A DNA stretch of 64,000 nucleotides from Arthrobacter cheniae (GCF_003602275.1 NZ_QZVT01000011.1:1-64000); one strand, 5' to 3'. Shown: positions 1 through 11,965, counted from the first letter of the stretch. Translations and numbers: made by a program. The notes: generated by a model from the letters alone, not told the origin.

Positions 1-111
1 GAAGAAGCGAACAAGAGTGGTGACTACGCGCCTCGTCATCGGACTACTCACTTGCGGTACTCGATCCGAATTCCCATTCTTCCGCCGATCTGCTCTGGGG
101 AGCTTTGGGCC

Positions 112-131
112 GACAATCAGTAGCGATTGTC
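112..131. promoter_or_regulatory. Inverted repeat upstream of the haem peroxidase gene (candidate operator)
   Basis: Two perfect 7-bp arms, GACAATC and GATTGTC, are separated by 6 bp about 95 bp before the peroxidase start. The right arm overlaps TTGTCA, which resembles a -35 box, but no good -10 lies at the usual distance. The geometry fits a dimeric regulator site; this is inference from symmetry only. Confidence 0.3.
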
Positions 132-226
132 ACTCGTTGCAAGGTTTTCCCTAGGAGCGTCGTAGATCGTGGGCCTGTCTCGTCGACGGAATTAGGAAGT
201 CGGCCATACTGGGGAGCAGACGAAGG

Positions 227-3200
227 ATGAATGCAACGTCGAGCGAGTTCATGCACCGGACGCACCGGAACAGAGCCGGGAATACATTTCGGGCGATCGC
301 CGCGTCAGGAATGCTGGCCCTGGTCGCCTCGATGGGCCTGCCGCCAGTAGCGGCCAATGCTGTACAGGCTCCGGTCGGCGCCGGCTTCACCGTGACCCCC
401 GCTGACCTGTCCTTCATCCTCAAGCAGATCAAGATCGCCGAAGCCCACGTCGCCAACACCACGTCCGAAACCGGGCCGTGCGGCGCCCTGGTGGGGACCG
501 GCCCCAACCAGCTTGCCAGCCCGCTGCTGTCCCAAGGCCTCCGCACGGTTGACGGAAGCTGCAACAACCTCCAGCCGGGCCAGGAAACTTTCGGCGCATC
601 GGATCAGGTATTCCCGCGCCTCGGGTCCAAGTCCTTCGGCGCAGCCGAGAGCGGATCCTTCGGCGGGCCCCCCGCGGCCACGAGCTACACACAGAAATCG
701 GGCAACGTCTTCGATTCGCGGCCGCGCACCATCAGCAACCTGATCGCCGATCAAACGTCGACCAACCCGGCAGCTGTCGCCGCTGCCGGCTTCCCTGCGC
801 GGACCCAAGGCAACGAGGGCGTGGTGCCCTGCGCCACGGACCCCGATGCTGGGGCGACTCCCCCTGTCAAAGCCGCACCCGACGGCTGCGTCCCCTCGCA
901 CAACACGCTGTTCATCCCCAACGTGACTACCGACGTCGGACTTTCACCGCCCTACAATTCTCTCTTCACCCTCTTCGGGCAGTTCTTCGACCACGGCATC
1001 GACCAGACGGTCAAGGGCGGCGGCACGGTCTATGTTCCGCTCAAGGCCGATGACCCGCTGATCGCAGGCCCGGACCACGTCTTCGGCAACGCCGACGACC
1101 TCAATCCGCACATGCGCTTCATGGTCCTGACCCGGGGCCAGAACCAGCCGGGTGCGGACGACCGACTGGGGACTGCGGACGATGTCCAGGATGCCTTGAA
1201 CACCAATTCGCCGTGGGTCGACCAAAGCCAGACCTACTCCTCACACTCCTCGCACCAGGTCTTCCTGCGCGAATATGCCAACAACGCCGCGGGGCACCCC
1301 GTGTCAACGGGCTCAATGCTGGGTGGCCCGGACGGCACACTGAGGGCCGGTGGCCTGGCCACCTGGTCGGACACGAAAAAGCAGGCCCGGGAGCTGCTCG
1401 GCATACAGCTGCTGGACAGGGACGTCCTCGACGTCCCCATGCTCGCGGCTGACGCCTACGGGAAATTCATTCCCGGGCCCAAGAACGGGCTCCCGCAGTT
1501 CGTCACCCCGTCCGGTCTGGTAGAGGCAGACCGCGCCGCGAATGGCGGGCAGGGAACCCTCGTGCCCCAGGACGTGCTGTACTTCAACACTCCGTTCCTG
1601 ACGGACATCGCGCACAACGCCGATCCAACACCTCAGGACGCCGACCACAACCCGGCCACACCGCGGACATCCCCGGGCCCCGACGGCGACCAGGCGGCTT
1701 CCGCCGATTTCATGAGCCAGGCCCCGGGTACCTACGACGACGAGCTGCTGAACGAGCACTTCATCGCCGGCGACGGCAGGGTCAACGAGAACATCGGGTT
1801 GACCGCAATACACCAGGTTTTCCACTCCGAGCATGACCGCCTGGTCGAAGACGTCAAGCGGGTCCTCGGAAACGACACCTCTGCCAGGGGCATTGCCGCC
1901 CTGGCGGAGTGGAAGCTGGTCGAAGGCGCAGGCGGCTGGAACGGGGAGCGGCTCTTCCAGGCCGCGCGCTTCGTCACCGAAATGGAGTACCAGCACCTCG
2001 TGTTCGAGGAGTTCGCAAGAAAGATCCAGCCTGCCCTCAACATTTTCGAGCCCTTTGCTTTCGCCCAGACGGACATCAATCCGGCGGTCAGCGCTGAGTT
2101 CGCGCATGCCGTATATCGCTTTGGCCACTCCATGCTTACGGAAACCATCTCCCGCCGGAACGAGGACAGCCCTGGAACGGACACCGTGTTCGGGACTTCC
2201 GACGACGTCAGGGGCTCGCAGAACGACGTGTCACTGCTCGAGGGGTTCCTGAATCCGCCCGCCTACACCGACGGCGGCCCCGCTGGCGGCCTCACCTCGG
2301 AGGAAGCGGCCGGCAGCATCATCATGGGAATGTCGGACCAGGTGGGCAGTGAACTCGATGAGTTCGTGACCGATACGCTCCGCAACAAGCTACTGGGACT
2401 GCCCATGGACCTGGCGGCGATCAACCTGACGCGCGCCCGGTCGGAGGGATTGCCCACACTGAACGGGCTTCGGAAGGAGATACACGGGGCCACCAATGAC
2501 AGCCAGCTCAAGCCCTATACCAACTGGATCGACTTCGGCGAAAACATCAAGCATCCGGAGTCCCTGGTCAATTTCGTGGCCGCCTACGGCAAACACCCCT
2601 CGATCCTGGCAGCCACCACGACGGAGGCCAAGCGCACAGCAGCCCGGCTGATCGTCAGCCCGGACGCCCTTGCCGGCGAGGTGGCCCCCGAGGACGCCGT
2701 GGCCTTCATGAACAGCACGGACGCCTGGGCCGACAAGGGAAACTCCTCGATCACCGGCCTCGACGACATCGACCTGTGGATGGGCGGCCTCGCCGAACGG
2801 ACCAACCTGTTCGGCGGCCTGCTCGGCAGCACCTTCAACTATGTCTTCGAGAGCCAGATGACCGACCTGCAGAACGGTGACCGGCTGTACTACCTGGCAC
2901 GCACACCCGGGATGAACCTGATGGCGCAGCTCGAAGGAAACTCCTTCGCGGAGATGATGATGCGTAACACCAATGCACAGGCACTGAAGGCAGACGCTTT
3001 CGCCACTGCTGACTGCAAGTTCGAATTGAAGAACCTCGATGGAACTCCTCAGGGCTTCGCCTCCGTCGGCAACGCTGTCGCGGACGACCCCGGGTCGGAG
3101 TGCAAGGAGTCTGCTCTGCTGATCCGCATGCCGGACGGCACCATCAAGTACCGGGCCTCCAACTCGGTGGACCCGGCCGGAATCAACGGACAGGCCGTGT

Positions 3201-5452
3201 ACAACGGATCTATCAATGCCGACCGGATCTACGGCGGCGTGGACAACGACACCATGTGGGGTGGCGTGGGTAACGACGTCATCGAAGGTGGCGACGGCGC
3301 CGACACCGTCCTTGGCGGCGACGGAAACGACATCATCACTGACCTTGCCGGAGGCGACATCCTGAAGGGCGGGCCGGACAATGACGCGATCGACGGCGGC
3401 CCGGGCCTGGACCTGCTCTTCGGTGGGGACGGACGGGACTTCATCAACGGCGGGGCGAACTCGAATGAGACCTTTGCCGGGGAAGACGACGACTTCGTGA
3501 TCGCCGGTGAAGGGCTGGACGCCGTATTCGGTGGTGGTGGGAACGACTGGGCCGAAGGCGGTGACGGACCTGACCTGCTGATCGGCGACTCCAGCAACCT
3601 GTTCTTCCTTGATGACTCCCAGAAGCCCGGCAATGACGTCCTGATGGGCCAGGGCGGCGACGACGACTACGACATGGAAGGCGGGGACGACATCGGCATT
3701 GCCGGCCCCGGGGTGGAGAAAGTAGCAGGGGCATCCGGCTATGACTGGGAAACCGGCCTCTACGATCCGCAGCCTCAGGACGCCGACCTTGACCTCCCCA
3801 TCGAGCCGCTGGACATCCTGCAGGTGGGCGTCCGCGACAGGTACAACGAGGTTGAAGCGCTCTCCGGCGGTCCCTTCGACGATAAGCTCCGGGGCGACGA
3901 CCGCATTCCCAGGACATTGGGGGGCGCCGGCTTCATCGGCTGCGATGCAATGGACCAGTCCGGTGTGGACCGGATCACTGGGCTCAACGAGCTGATCCCG
4001 TCCCTGCCGACTCCGCTCGCCGACGTCGTCAACGCGTCCGCATCCAAGGAATGCCCCGTGCTGGCGGGATCGCATGTCTGGGGCGAAGGCAACATCCTCC
4101 TGGGCGGCGGCGGGAGCGATTTCCTTGAGGGCCGCGGCGCCGATGACATCATCGACGGCGACCGTTACCTCAATGTCCGGCTCAGCGTCCGGACCAATGC
4201 CAGCGACGCGGCCACCGAAATCGGCAGCGCCGCCGGGATGAACGCTCAGTACCAGCGCAACTCCGACGGAACACTCACGGGCCCGACCCTCCAGCAGGCC
4301 GTGTTCGCAGGGACCCTGGACCCCGCGAACATCATCGTTGTCAGGGAAATCCTCACCGCCATCGAGGGAACCGACACGGCATACTTCTCGGACTTCGAGT
4401 TCAACTACACCATCACCACCAGCGGCGGAAACGGCACGATGGGCTCACCGGGATCAATCACCACCGTCCGGCACACCACCGGTGAGCACGGAACCGACAC
4501 GCTTCACAACATCGAGTTGCTCCTCTTCGGTGATGGAACCGATGGAGCGGATGACGGTGAGGGCGAAGTGGAGGACGACGTCGATGAGGTTGAGGACGAC
4601 GTCGACGAGGGCACTCCAGGCGATGGCGAGGTTGTCATCGTTACGCCGACGCCGGGCACCGAGCCCGCGCCCGGAACTACACCAGCCAACCCCGCACCCG
4701 TCGACCCGACACCAGCGAACCCCGCACCCGTCGACCCGACACCAGCGAACCCCGCACCCGTCGACCCGACACCAGCGAACCCCGCACCCGTGAACCCCGC
4801 ACCCGTGAACCCCGCACCCGTGAACCCCGCACCCGTGAACCCCGCACCCGTGAACCCCGCACCCGTGAACCCCACACCCGTGAACCCCACACCCGTGAAC
4901 CCCACACCCGTGAACCCCACACCGGAGGGTACGGCTGTTGACACGGTGGGAGGTGCCGGAGCGTTCTTCGTTCGGGCGATCGACTCACTGGGCGAACAGG
5001 TGGGCGAGATCCTGATGGCTGATGATGGTGCCGGAACCGTGGTGGTGGACGGCTTGGAGGACGGTGAGACCTACCAGACCCAGGTCGCCCCGTTCGGCAG
5101 TGGCGCCGATCCCCTGTTCTCCGAGCAGAGCGTTCCCGTGACACCGGTCATCGAAGACGAGCGGGGCACGCTGCACCACGACGCGGGCGTGCCGTCGGCA
5201 GCAGGAGGAGGCGCGAATGACCCACGCGCACCCGCGAGCGCCGCTGCACCTGCCGAGGGTGTCTTCGGTCCGCCGGCGACGATCACGATGGCCGCCCTGG
5301 CGAAGCACTTCTCCGCCAATCCTGGTGCCGGCCTCCTCACACTCACCACAGGGGCACTCGTGGTTGCCGGCGGCTTGCTGACCTACAAGCGGCGCCGCTT
5401 CCTGGCGACCGTAAGAGAAGTGCTGGCGGGCGAGGCGGGGACCGCTACGTAG
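227..5452 (+). CDS. Secreted animal-type haem peroxidase with RTX calcium-binding repeats (MopA-like architecture)
   Basis: The 1741-residue product starts with a basic stretch and a hydrophobic segment ending near AANA (about residues 20-45), which fits an export signal. The haem peroxidase domain covers roughly 60-870. FGQFFDHG keeps the distal Gln252, Asp255 and His256, and YRFGHSML supplies the proximal His634. RTX-type GGxGxD nonapeptides fill about 1000-1165 and recur near 1285-1310. An acidic stretch, a Pro-rich tandem repeat (about 1485-1566), a short beta-rich segment and a membrane helix followed by KRRR (about 1700-1725) complete the chain. No LPXTG motif is visible, so I infer membrane anchoring. 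Proteins with this haem peroxidase plus RTX design include the Mn(II)-oxidising MopA enzymes, but the substrate here is unknown. A GGGGAG ribosome-binding site lies 10 bases before the chosen ATG; ATG at 251 is an alternative. No co-directional neighbour suggests an operon. Confidence 0.85.
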   Translation: MNATSSEFMHRTHRNRAGNTFRAIAASGMLALVASMGLPPVAANAVQAPVGAGFTVTPADLSFILKQIKIAEAHVANTTSETGPCGALVGTGPNQLASPLLSQGLRTVDGSCNNLQPGQETFGASDQVFPRLGSKSFGAAESGSFGGPPAATSYTQKSGNVFDSRPRTISNLIADQTSTNPAAVAAAGFPARTQGNEGVVPCATDPDAGATPPVKAAPDGCVPSHNTLFIPNVTTDVGLSPPYNSLFTLFGQFFDHGIDQTVKGGGTVYVPLKADDPLIAGPDHVFGNADDLNPHMRFMVLTRGQNQPGADDRLGTADDVQDALNTNSPWVDQSQTYSSHSSHQVFLREYANNAAGHPVSTGSMLGGPDGTLRAGGLATWSDTKKQARELLGIQLLDRDVLDVPMLAADAYGKFIPGPKNGLPQFVTPSGLVEADRAANGGQGTLVPQDVLYFNTPFLTDIAHNADPTPQDADHNPATPRTSPGPDGDQAASADFMSQAPGTYDDELLNEHFIAGDGRVNENIGLTAIHQVFHSEHDRLVEDVKRVLGNDTSARGIAALAEWKLVEGAGGWNGERLFQAARFVTEMEYQHLVFEEFARKIQPALNIFEPFAFAQTDINPAVSAEFAHAVYRFGHSMLTETISRRNEDSPGTDTVFGTSDDVRGSQNDVSLLEGFLNPPAYTDGGPAGGLTSEEAAGSIIMGMSDQVGSELDEFVTDTLRNKLLGLPMDLAAINLTRARSEGLPTLNGLRKEIHGATNDSQLKPYTNWIDFGENIKHPESLVNFVAAYGKHPSILAATTTEAKRTAARLIVSPDALAGEVAPEDAVAFMNSTDAWADKGNSSITGLDDIDLWMGGLAERTNLFGGLLGSTFNYVFESQMTDLQNGDRLYYLARTPGMNLMAQLEGNSFAEMMMRNTNAQALKADAFATADCKFELKNLDGTPQGFASVGNAVADDPGSECKESALLIRMPDGTIKYRASNSVDPAGINGQAVYNGSINADRIYGGVDNDTMWGGVGNDVIEGGDGADTVLGGDGNDIITDLAGGDILKGGPDNDAIDGGPGLDLLFGGDGRDFINGGANSNETFAGEDDDFVIAGEGLDAVFGGGGNDWAEGGDGPDLLIGDSSNLFFLDDSQKPGNDVLMGQGGDDDYDMEGGDDIGIAGPGVEKVAGASGYDWETGLYDPQPQDADLDLPIEPLDILQVGVRDRYNEVEALSGGPFDDKLRGDDRIPRTLGGAGFIGCDAMDQSGVDRITGLNELIPSLPTPLADVVNASASKECPVLAGSHVWGEGNILLGGGGSDFLEGRGADDIIDGDRYLNVRLSVRTNASDAATEIGSAAGMNAQYQRNSDGTLTGPTLQQAVFAGTLDPANIIVVREILTAIEGTDTAYFSDFEFNYTITTSGGNGTMGSPGSITTVRHTTGEHGTDTLHNIELLLFGDGTDGADDGEGEVEDDVDEVEDDVDEGTPGDGEVVIVTPTPGTEPAPGTTPANPAPVDPTPANPAPVDPTPANPAPVDPTPANPAPVNPAPVNPAPVNPAPVNPAPVNPAPVNPTPVNPTPVNPTPVNPTPEGTAVDTVGGAGAFFVRAIDSLGEQVGEILMADDGAGTVVVDGLEDGETYQTQVAPFGSGADPLFSEQSVPVTPVIEDERGTLHHDAGVPSAAGGGANDPRAPASAAAPAEGVFGPPATITMAALAKHFSANPGAGLLTLTTGALVVAGGLLTYKRRRFLATVREVLAGEAGTAT
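4681..4923 (+). repeat. In-gene tandem repeat (30-bp then 15-bp units) encoding a Pro-rich linker
   Basis: Nearly four copies of a 30-bp unit encoding TPANPAPVDP run into about ten 15-bp units encoding NPAPV and then NPTPV. Copies are almost identical at DNA level, so the array is probably recent and prone to change in length. It forms the linker between the RTX region and the C-terminal anchor of the peroxidase. All units are multiples of three, so length changes keep the frame. Confidence 0.9.
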
Positions 5453-5510
5453 ACCTTCCTCACTGCGAGGAGCCGGCCGGCGGATCCACGATGACCGCCG
5501 TGGCCGGCTT

Positions 5511-5539
5511 CGGCCGCTCGACCGAAGGGCGAGCGGCCG
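5511..5539. terminator. GC-rich hairpin between convergent genes
   Basis: A perfect 10-bp stem (CGGCCGCTCG with its complement) encloses a 9-base loop 59 bp after the peroxidase stop. There is no T-run, so it may act as a weak or factor-assisted terminator. The opposite-strand UvrA-like gene ends further right, so it could serve both genes. Confidence 0.4.
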
Positions 5540-5607
5540 CGCTAGTGGGCCGCGGTGAGGTCCTGCGCCGCTTCCTGGGTGGCGGCTGCGTCGGTGCCCA
5601 GCTATGG

Positions 5608-5650
5608 ACTACGGTCGACGCCTCGCGGAACTACGGTCGACCCCTCGCGG
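5608..5650. repeat. Tandem 21-bp direct repeat in intergenic DNA
   Basis: Two copies beginning ACTACGGTCGAC and ending CCTCGCGG lie one base apart (22-bp period) with a single mismatch. They sit between the convergent peroxidase and UvrA-like genes, so a promoter-operator role is not obvious. Confidence 0.75.
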
Positions 5651-5708
5651 TTCCTCAACGGTTGGGCCAAACGTAGTGGCCTCCTGGCGGGCGGCGGTAA
5701 GGCGACCG

Positions 5709-5730
5709 TCCGCTCAGGCGCCCGTTCCGC

Positions 5731-5740
<10 letters not shown>
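5709..5740. repeat. 15-bp duplication at the 3' end of the UvrA-like gene
   Basis: TCCGCTCAGGCGCCC occurs twice with a 17-bp period. The right-hand copy contains the stop codon and last codons of the UvrA-like gene, so the left-hand copy looks like a duplicated piece of that gene end. Confidence 0.7.
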
Positions 5741-8118
<2,378 letters not shown>

Positions 8119-8276
8119 CCTGCCTCCATCCGCCGTGCTGCCGCTCGGCCATCGGATCCGGTATCCCGGACCGAGCCTCACCCCGAGGACCGGCACGTCT
8201 GATTGTCCTGCGCCACCGGCGAACCGGCAATGGCGCCGGGACCCGGACCTGTCCGGGATTGTGCTTATCTGGAGGC

Positions 8277-8954
8277 ATGAGTGCCGATGCTCCAAGCAAC
8301 CAGTTCCCGTCGCCGTCGCCTGCTACGTCGTCCTTCACCGCGCCCGGGGCGCTCGTCGCACACGTCGAGGCAGTCCTCGACGCAGAGCTCCCACCGATCG
8401 TGGCGGCAGGCCATCCGGTCCTCCGCCATCCTGCACAGGACTTTGCGGGACAGCTCGACGACGAGCTCCTCGGCCGCCTGATCTCCACGATGCGGCGCGT
8501 CATGCACGCTGCCCCGGGCGTGGGTCTTGCTGCTCCGCAGATCGGCATCCCCCTGCGGATCGCCGTCCTCGAGGACCAGGGCGTCCAGGACGAGGCGATT
8601 GCGGCGGCCCGCTTGCGCACGCCCCTGCCCTTCACGGTGATCATCAATCCACGTTACGAAGCGGACGGGGACGCCGTCGACGCGTTCTACGAGGGCTGCC
8701 TCTCCGTCCCGGGCTACCAGGCCGTGGTCGAACGCCACCGCAGCATCAAGGCCACGTACCTGCAGCCGAACGGCATCACGGTGACAGCCGGCTTCGAGGG
8801 CTGGCCGGCGCGTATCGTCCAGCACGAGACGGACCACCTGAACGGGCAGCTCTATCTCGATCGGGCGATCCTCCGCTCACTTACTGCGAACGAGGAACAC
8901 GGGCGGTGGGCCCAGCCGACCATCGACGAGGCACGGCGGGGCTTGGACTTCTGA
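8277..8954 (+). CDS. def: Peptide deformylase
   Basis: This 225-residue metalloenzyme removes the formyl group from the N-terminal methionine of new proteins in the cytosol. All three family motifs are present: GVGLAAPQIG, EGCLSVPG (metal-ligand Cys) and QHETDHLNG (HExxH type with two metal-ligand His and the catalytic Glu). The first 40 residues are a low-complexity extension seen in many actinobacterial versions. GGAGG ends one base before the ATG, unusually close for a ribosome-binding site; a TTATCT element six bases further upstream could instead drive a leaderless message. It converges with the S9 peptidase gene, leaving 46 bp between stops. Confidence 0.95.
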   Translation: MSADAPSNQFPSPSPATSSFTAPGALVAHVEAVLDAELPPIVAAGHPVLRHPAQDFAGQLDDELLGRLISTMRRVMHAAPGVGLAAPQIGIPLRIAVLEDQGVQDEAIAAARLRTPLPFTVIINPRYEADGDAVDAFYEGCLSVPGYQAVVERHRSIKATYLQPNGITVTAGFEGWPARIVQHETDHLNGQLYLDRAILRSLTANEEHGRWAQPTIDEARRGLDF

Positions 8955-9000
8955 CCCGCTACGCCGATGATCGACCGGTGTCCCCACCGCTACTGCCTCC

Positions 9001-11043
9001 CTATCGGGCCGCGGGATCCGAGGAGTTGGCTGCCGTCGGGAGGTACTTCGCCCACCACCGGAGGATATGGTCGAACCGCTGCCTGCGATGCCAGGGCGAA
9101 CCGGACCGCGAGAGCTCGTGGGTCTCACCCGGGAACACCAGCATCTCGGTTTCCACCCCCTGCTTCTTGAGGGCCGTGTAGTAGCGCTGAGCCTGCTCGA
9201 TGGGGCAGCGCAGGTCCTCCTCGGAGTGGATCACGAACGCCGGCGTCCGCACGTTGCCGATCTTCGCGAACGGATTCTGGCTCTCGACGTGCGTCGGATC
9301 CGTCCCGGTGTACTGCTCCGAGAAGAACCAGCCGATGTCGGACGATCCCACGAACGACGGCGGATCAAGGTACCCGCGCTCGACGATCGCCGCCTGGAAG
9401 CGGTGGTCGTGCGCGATCGTCCAGGCCGTCAGGTAGCCGCCGTAGGACCCGCCCATCACTCCCAGTCGCTCGTCGTCCATCGCGTCGAACTCGGCGAGCG
9501 CGCCATCGAGGTACGCGAGGACGTCGTCGAGGTCCACCGTGCCCATCGCTTCCTTGATGACCCTGCCGTGCTCCTGGCCGTAGCCGGCCGCGCCGCGCGG
9601 GTTGCACAACAGCACCGCGTAGCCTGCGGCGGCGTAGACCTGGGCCTCGTCGAAGTAGCCCCACCCGTACTGGGCGAAGGGACCGCCGTGGATGACGAGC
9701 AGGACGGGGTGCGGTCCCTCACCCTCCGGCAGGACGACCCAGCCGTGCACGGGCGTTCCGTCCGGCGCGGTATAGGTGCGCTCCTGCAGTTCTCCGATGC
9801 GCGTCTCCGTGCGCAGGGCGGCGGAGAAATCGGACAGCGTACGGACCGAACCGCCTTCGACGACGGCGACGTCGCCCGACGTCGAGGGGTCGGTGATGGA
9901 CACGATGACGGTGTTGCCCGCAGTGGCGGCGCCCGTCACGACGGTGGGACCGGAGACCAGGATCTCGATCTCGCCCCCTGACGAGATCCGCAGCAGCTCA
10001 CCCATACCCCTGGTGCGGTTGAACGCGAGCACCGAGTCGGGCCCGTCCGCGATGAGTTCCTGCACATCGCCGAAGTCGACCGTCTCCGGGTCGGTCAGGC
10101 GCCGGAAGGCTTCCGGGTCGTTCGTCGGCAGGACGTACAGGGCCGTGTTGCGCGCGACGAAATCGAGTCCTGACGCCGAGAGGTCCGAGGCCAGGAAGAA
10201 CACCGACGTGCCGTCGGCACTGGGACGCGCGGTACCGCAGCCGAGCAGGGTAGCCCCACCCAGGTTGGTCAGCTGCCGGGGGGTACCTCCGTCGAGGCCG
10301 ATCGAGTGGATGTCCGACACGAGCGTCGAATCCGCGTCCTCCGCGAGTGCTGCGGTGAAGAAGATCTGCCGGCCGTCGGCCGAGAAAGCCGGGTCGAGGT
10401 GGTCGGCATCCGCTGTGGTCAGCTGGGTGGCGGATGGCACCGCCCCCTGCTGCTCGAGCGCGCCGGGTCCGTCGACGGGCTTCTGGCCGAGCCTGCCGAC
10501 GGCCGTGATATAGGGCTCGGCGTCGAGGTCGGGGATCGCTACCGTGAAGAGCTGCGACCGCTTGTCCGTCGTGTAACCGAGGCCATTCATCCGGTACTTG
10601 TACTGCGTGACGAGGCGTGGGTCCTCGAGGCCGGCGCTCACGCCGTCGACTGTTCCGTAACGACCGTGCTCGGGAACGCGTGCCGTGAAGACGACGGTGG
10701 TGGAATCCGGAGAGATGTGGAACCGGCCGACGCCGAGTGGTTGGTCCGTCAGCTGAACCGGCTCGCCGCCCGCAGAGCGTACCGCGAAGAGCTGGGGCTT
10801 GCCTCCCGGCTCGGCGCGCAGGAACACGAGCAGTTCGCCGTCGGGCGAGTACTCGGGCGAGGTGTCGAGGAAGCCGCGGGTCAGCCGGCGTCGTCCGCCG
10901 TCGAGTGTGATCTCCCACAGCTGGCCGACATATGCGTCGGCGCGGAAATCGGGACGGGTGGCGGCGACGACCAGGCGGGAACCGTCCGGATGAAGGGTTG
11001 GCGCGCCCGTGGTGGTCAGGAGTTCGATCTGGTCTGGTTTCAC
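9001..11043 (-). CDS. S9 family serine peptidase (prolyl oligopeptidase / acylaminoacyl-peptidase type)
   Basis: About 420 residues of WD40-like beta-propeller repeats (HPDGSR, SPDGELLVF and similar blocks) precede an alpha/beta-hydrolase domain. That domain has the HGGP oxyanion motif, the nucleophile in GGSYGGY, the Asp of HSEEDLRCP and the His of GETHELS. It is expected to cleave short peptides in the cytosol; no signal peptide is seen. The frame can be extended to a TTG at 11079, but there TTGACT looks like a -35 box, with TCTGAT 17 bases later and GTG at 11043 seven bases after that. I therefore take GTG 11043 (680 residues, starting KPDQIELL), though AGGAGG abutting this GTG makes the choice uncertain. 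It is divergent from the methyltransferase gene. Confidence 0.88.
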   Translation of the reverse strand: MKPDQIELLTTTGAPTLHPDGSRLVVAATRPDFRADAYVGQLWEITLDGGRRRLTRGFLDTSPEYSPDGELLVFLRAEPGGKPQLFAVRSAGGEPVQLTDQPLGVGRFHISPDSTTVVFTARVPEHGRYGTVDGVSAGLEDPRLVTQYKYRMNGLGYTTDKRSQLFTVAIPDLDAEPYITAVGRLGQKPVDGPGALEQQGAVPSATQLTTADADHLDPAFSADGRQIFFTAALAEDADSTLVSDIHSIGLDGGTPRQLTNLGGATLLGCGTARPSADGTSVFFLASDLSASGLDFVARNTALYVLPTNDPEAFRRLTDPETVDFGDVQELIADGPDSVLAFNRTRGMGELLRISSGGEIEILVSGPTVVTGAATAGNTVIVSITDPSTSGDVAVVEGGSVRTLSDFSAALRTETRIGELQERTYTAPDGTPVHGWVVLPEGEGPHPVLLVIHGGPFAQYGWGYFDEAQVYAAAGYAVLLCNPRGAAGYGQEHGRVIKEAMGTVDLDDVLAYLDGALAEFDAMDDERLGVMGGSYGGYLTAWTIAHDHRFQAAIVERGYLDPPSFVGSSDIGWFFSEQYTGTDPTHVESQNPFAKIGNVRTPAFVIHSEEDLRCPIEQAQRYYTALKKQGVETEMLVFPGETHELSRSGSPWHRRQRFDHILRWWAKYLPTAANSSDPAAR

Positions 11044-11125
11044 CCTCCTGATCAGACCCGAAATAGTGGCCTGAGTCAACGGTGCCGGGCAGGAAGGACC
11101 GATCGATTCTCCCTAGGATGGGACG

Positions 11126-11965
11126 ATGCCCGCCCTCCCCCACCGCATCCTCACCTGCCCCGTGTGCTCCGAGTACCTCCAGCAGGACGTCCGCACCCTC
11201 GTGTGTGCACGCGGGCATCGATTCGACACAGCCCGTCAGGGCTATGTGAACCTGCTGACCGGCCGGGGATCGCCGTTTGAGGGTGACTCGGCGGAGATGG
11301 TCGACGCGAGGGAGGATTTCCTCGGATCGGGCCATTACCTCCCGCTGCGTGATGCGGTGGTGGAGGCCGTCCTGCGCCGCCCTGCGCCGGCCGCCGTCGC
11401 CCTCGATGCAGGAGCAGGCACGGGCTACTACCTCGAGGGGCTGGCGCGCGCTCTTCCCGGCGTGTTTCCCATTGCGCTCGACGTCTCGAAGGTCGCGCTC
11501 CGCCGCGCCGCCCGGCGGCTCCCCGAGGGCATAAGCATCGTCTGGGATGTGTGGCGTCCGCTTCCGCTCGCCGACGGAACCGTGGATATCGTCCTCAACG
11601 TCTTCGCACCGCGGAATCCGGCCGAATTCGTGCGTGTGCTCGCACCGGGCGGGTGTGTCGTCGTCGTGACGCCCAGGCCGGGCCACCTCGCAGGACTCCA
11701 CGCCGTGGGTCCCCTGCTGTCCGTGCCGGCACAAAAGGCCGACGACGTCCTCGCGTCATTCGAGGGGAGCCTCGTCGAGGCGGACCGAGTGGAGCTCGAC
11801 TACTCGATGTCCCTGCCGTACGGACTTGCCCGCTCCGCGCTCGTGATGGGGCCGGCGGCGCGCCATGCAGCCGCTGACGGCGGCGGCCGGCCCGGGACCC
11901 AGGAGTCCGTCGTGCTCGAAGTCGCGGCGCGCTTCACCGTCCAGGTGCTCGCACGGAGGTCCTGA
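11126..11965 (+). CDS. RlmA/TlrB-like 23S rRNA (guanine-N1)-methyltransferase
   Basis: The N-terminus holds a zinc-binding signature (CPVC, then C and H in VCARGHRFD) followed by ARQGYVNLL and a DxREDFLGSGHY segment, the arrangement of the RlmA family that methylates G745/G748 of 23S rRNA. The SAM-binding motif is LDAGAGTGYYL near residue 95. The 279-residue length is normal for the family. Whether it is a housekeeping RlmA or a TlrB-type tylosin-resistance enzyme cannot be told from sequence alone. A TAGGAT element lies six bases before the ATG with no ribosome-binding site, so the message is probably leaderless. Confidence 0.85.
   Translation: MPALPHRILTCPVCSEYLQQDVRTLVCARGHRFDTARQGYVNLLTGRGSPFEGDSAEMVDAREDFLGSGHYLPLRDAVVEAVLRRPAPAAVALDAGAGTGYYLEGLARALPGVFPIALDVSKVALRRAARRLPEGISIVWDVWRPLPLADGTVDIVLNVFAPRNPAEFVRVLAPGGCVVVVTPRPGHLAGLHAVGPLLSVPAQKADDVLASFEGSLVEADRVELDYSMSLPYGLARSALVMGPAARHAAADGGGRPGTQESVVLEVAARFTVQVLARRS

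Noticed and set aside
2390-4075. Long minus-strand open frame (561 codons) opposite the peroxidase gene
   Set aside because: High GC makes long antisense frames common; the translation has no family motif and the plus strand codes for clear RTX repeats.
4681-4923. CRISPR-like repeat array
   Set aside because: Units are contiguous with no unique spacers and encode protein in frame.
4504-5144. Glycine- or arginine-repeat proteins on the minus strand
   Set aside because: They are antisense readings of the Pro-rich tandem repeat.
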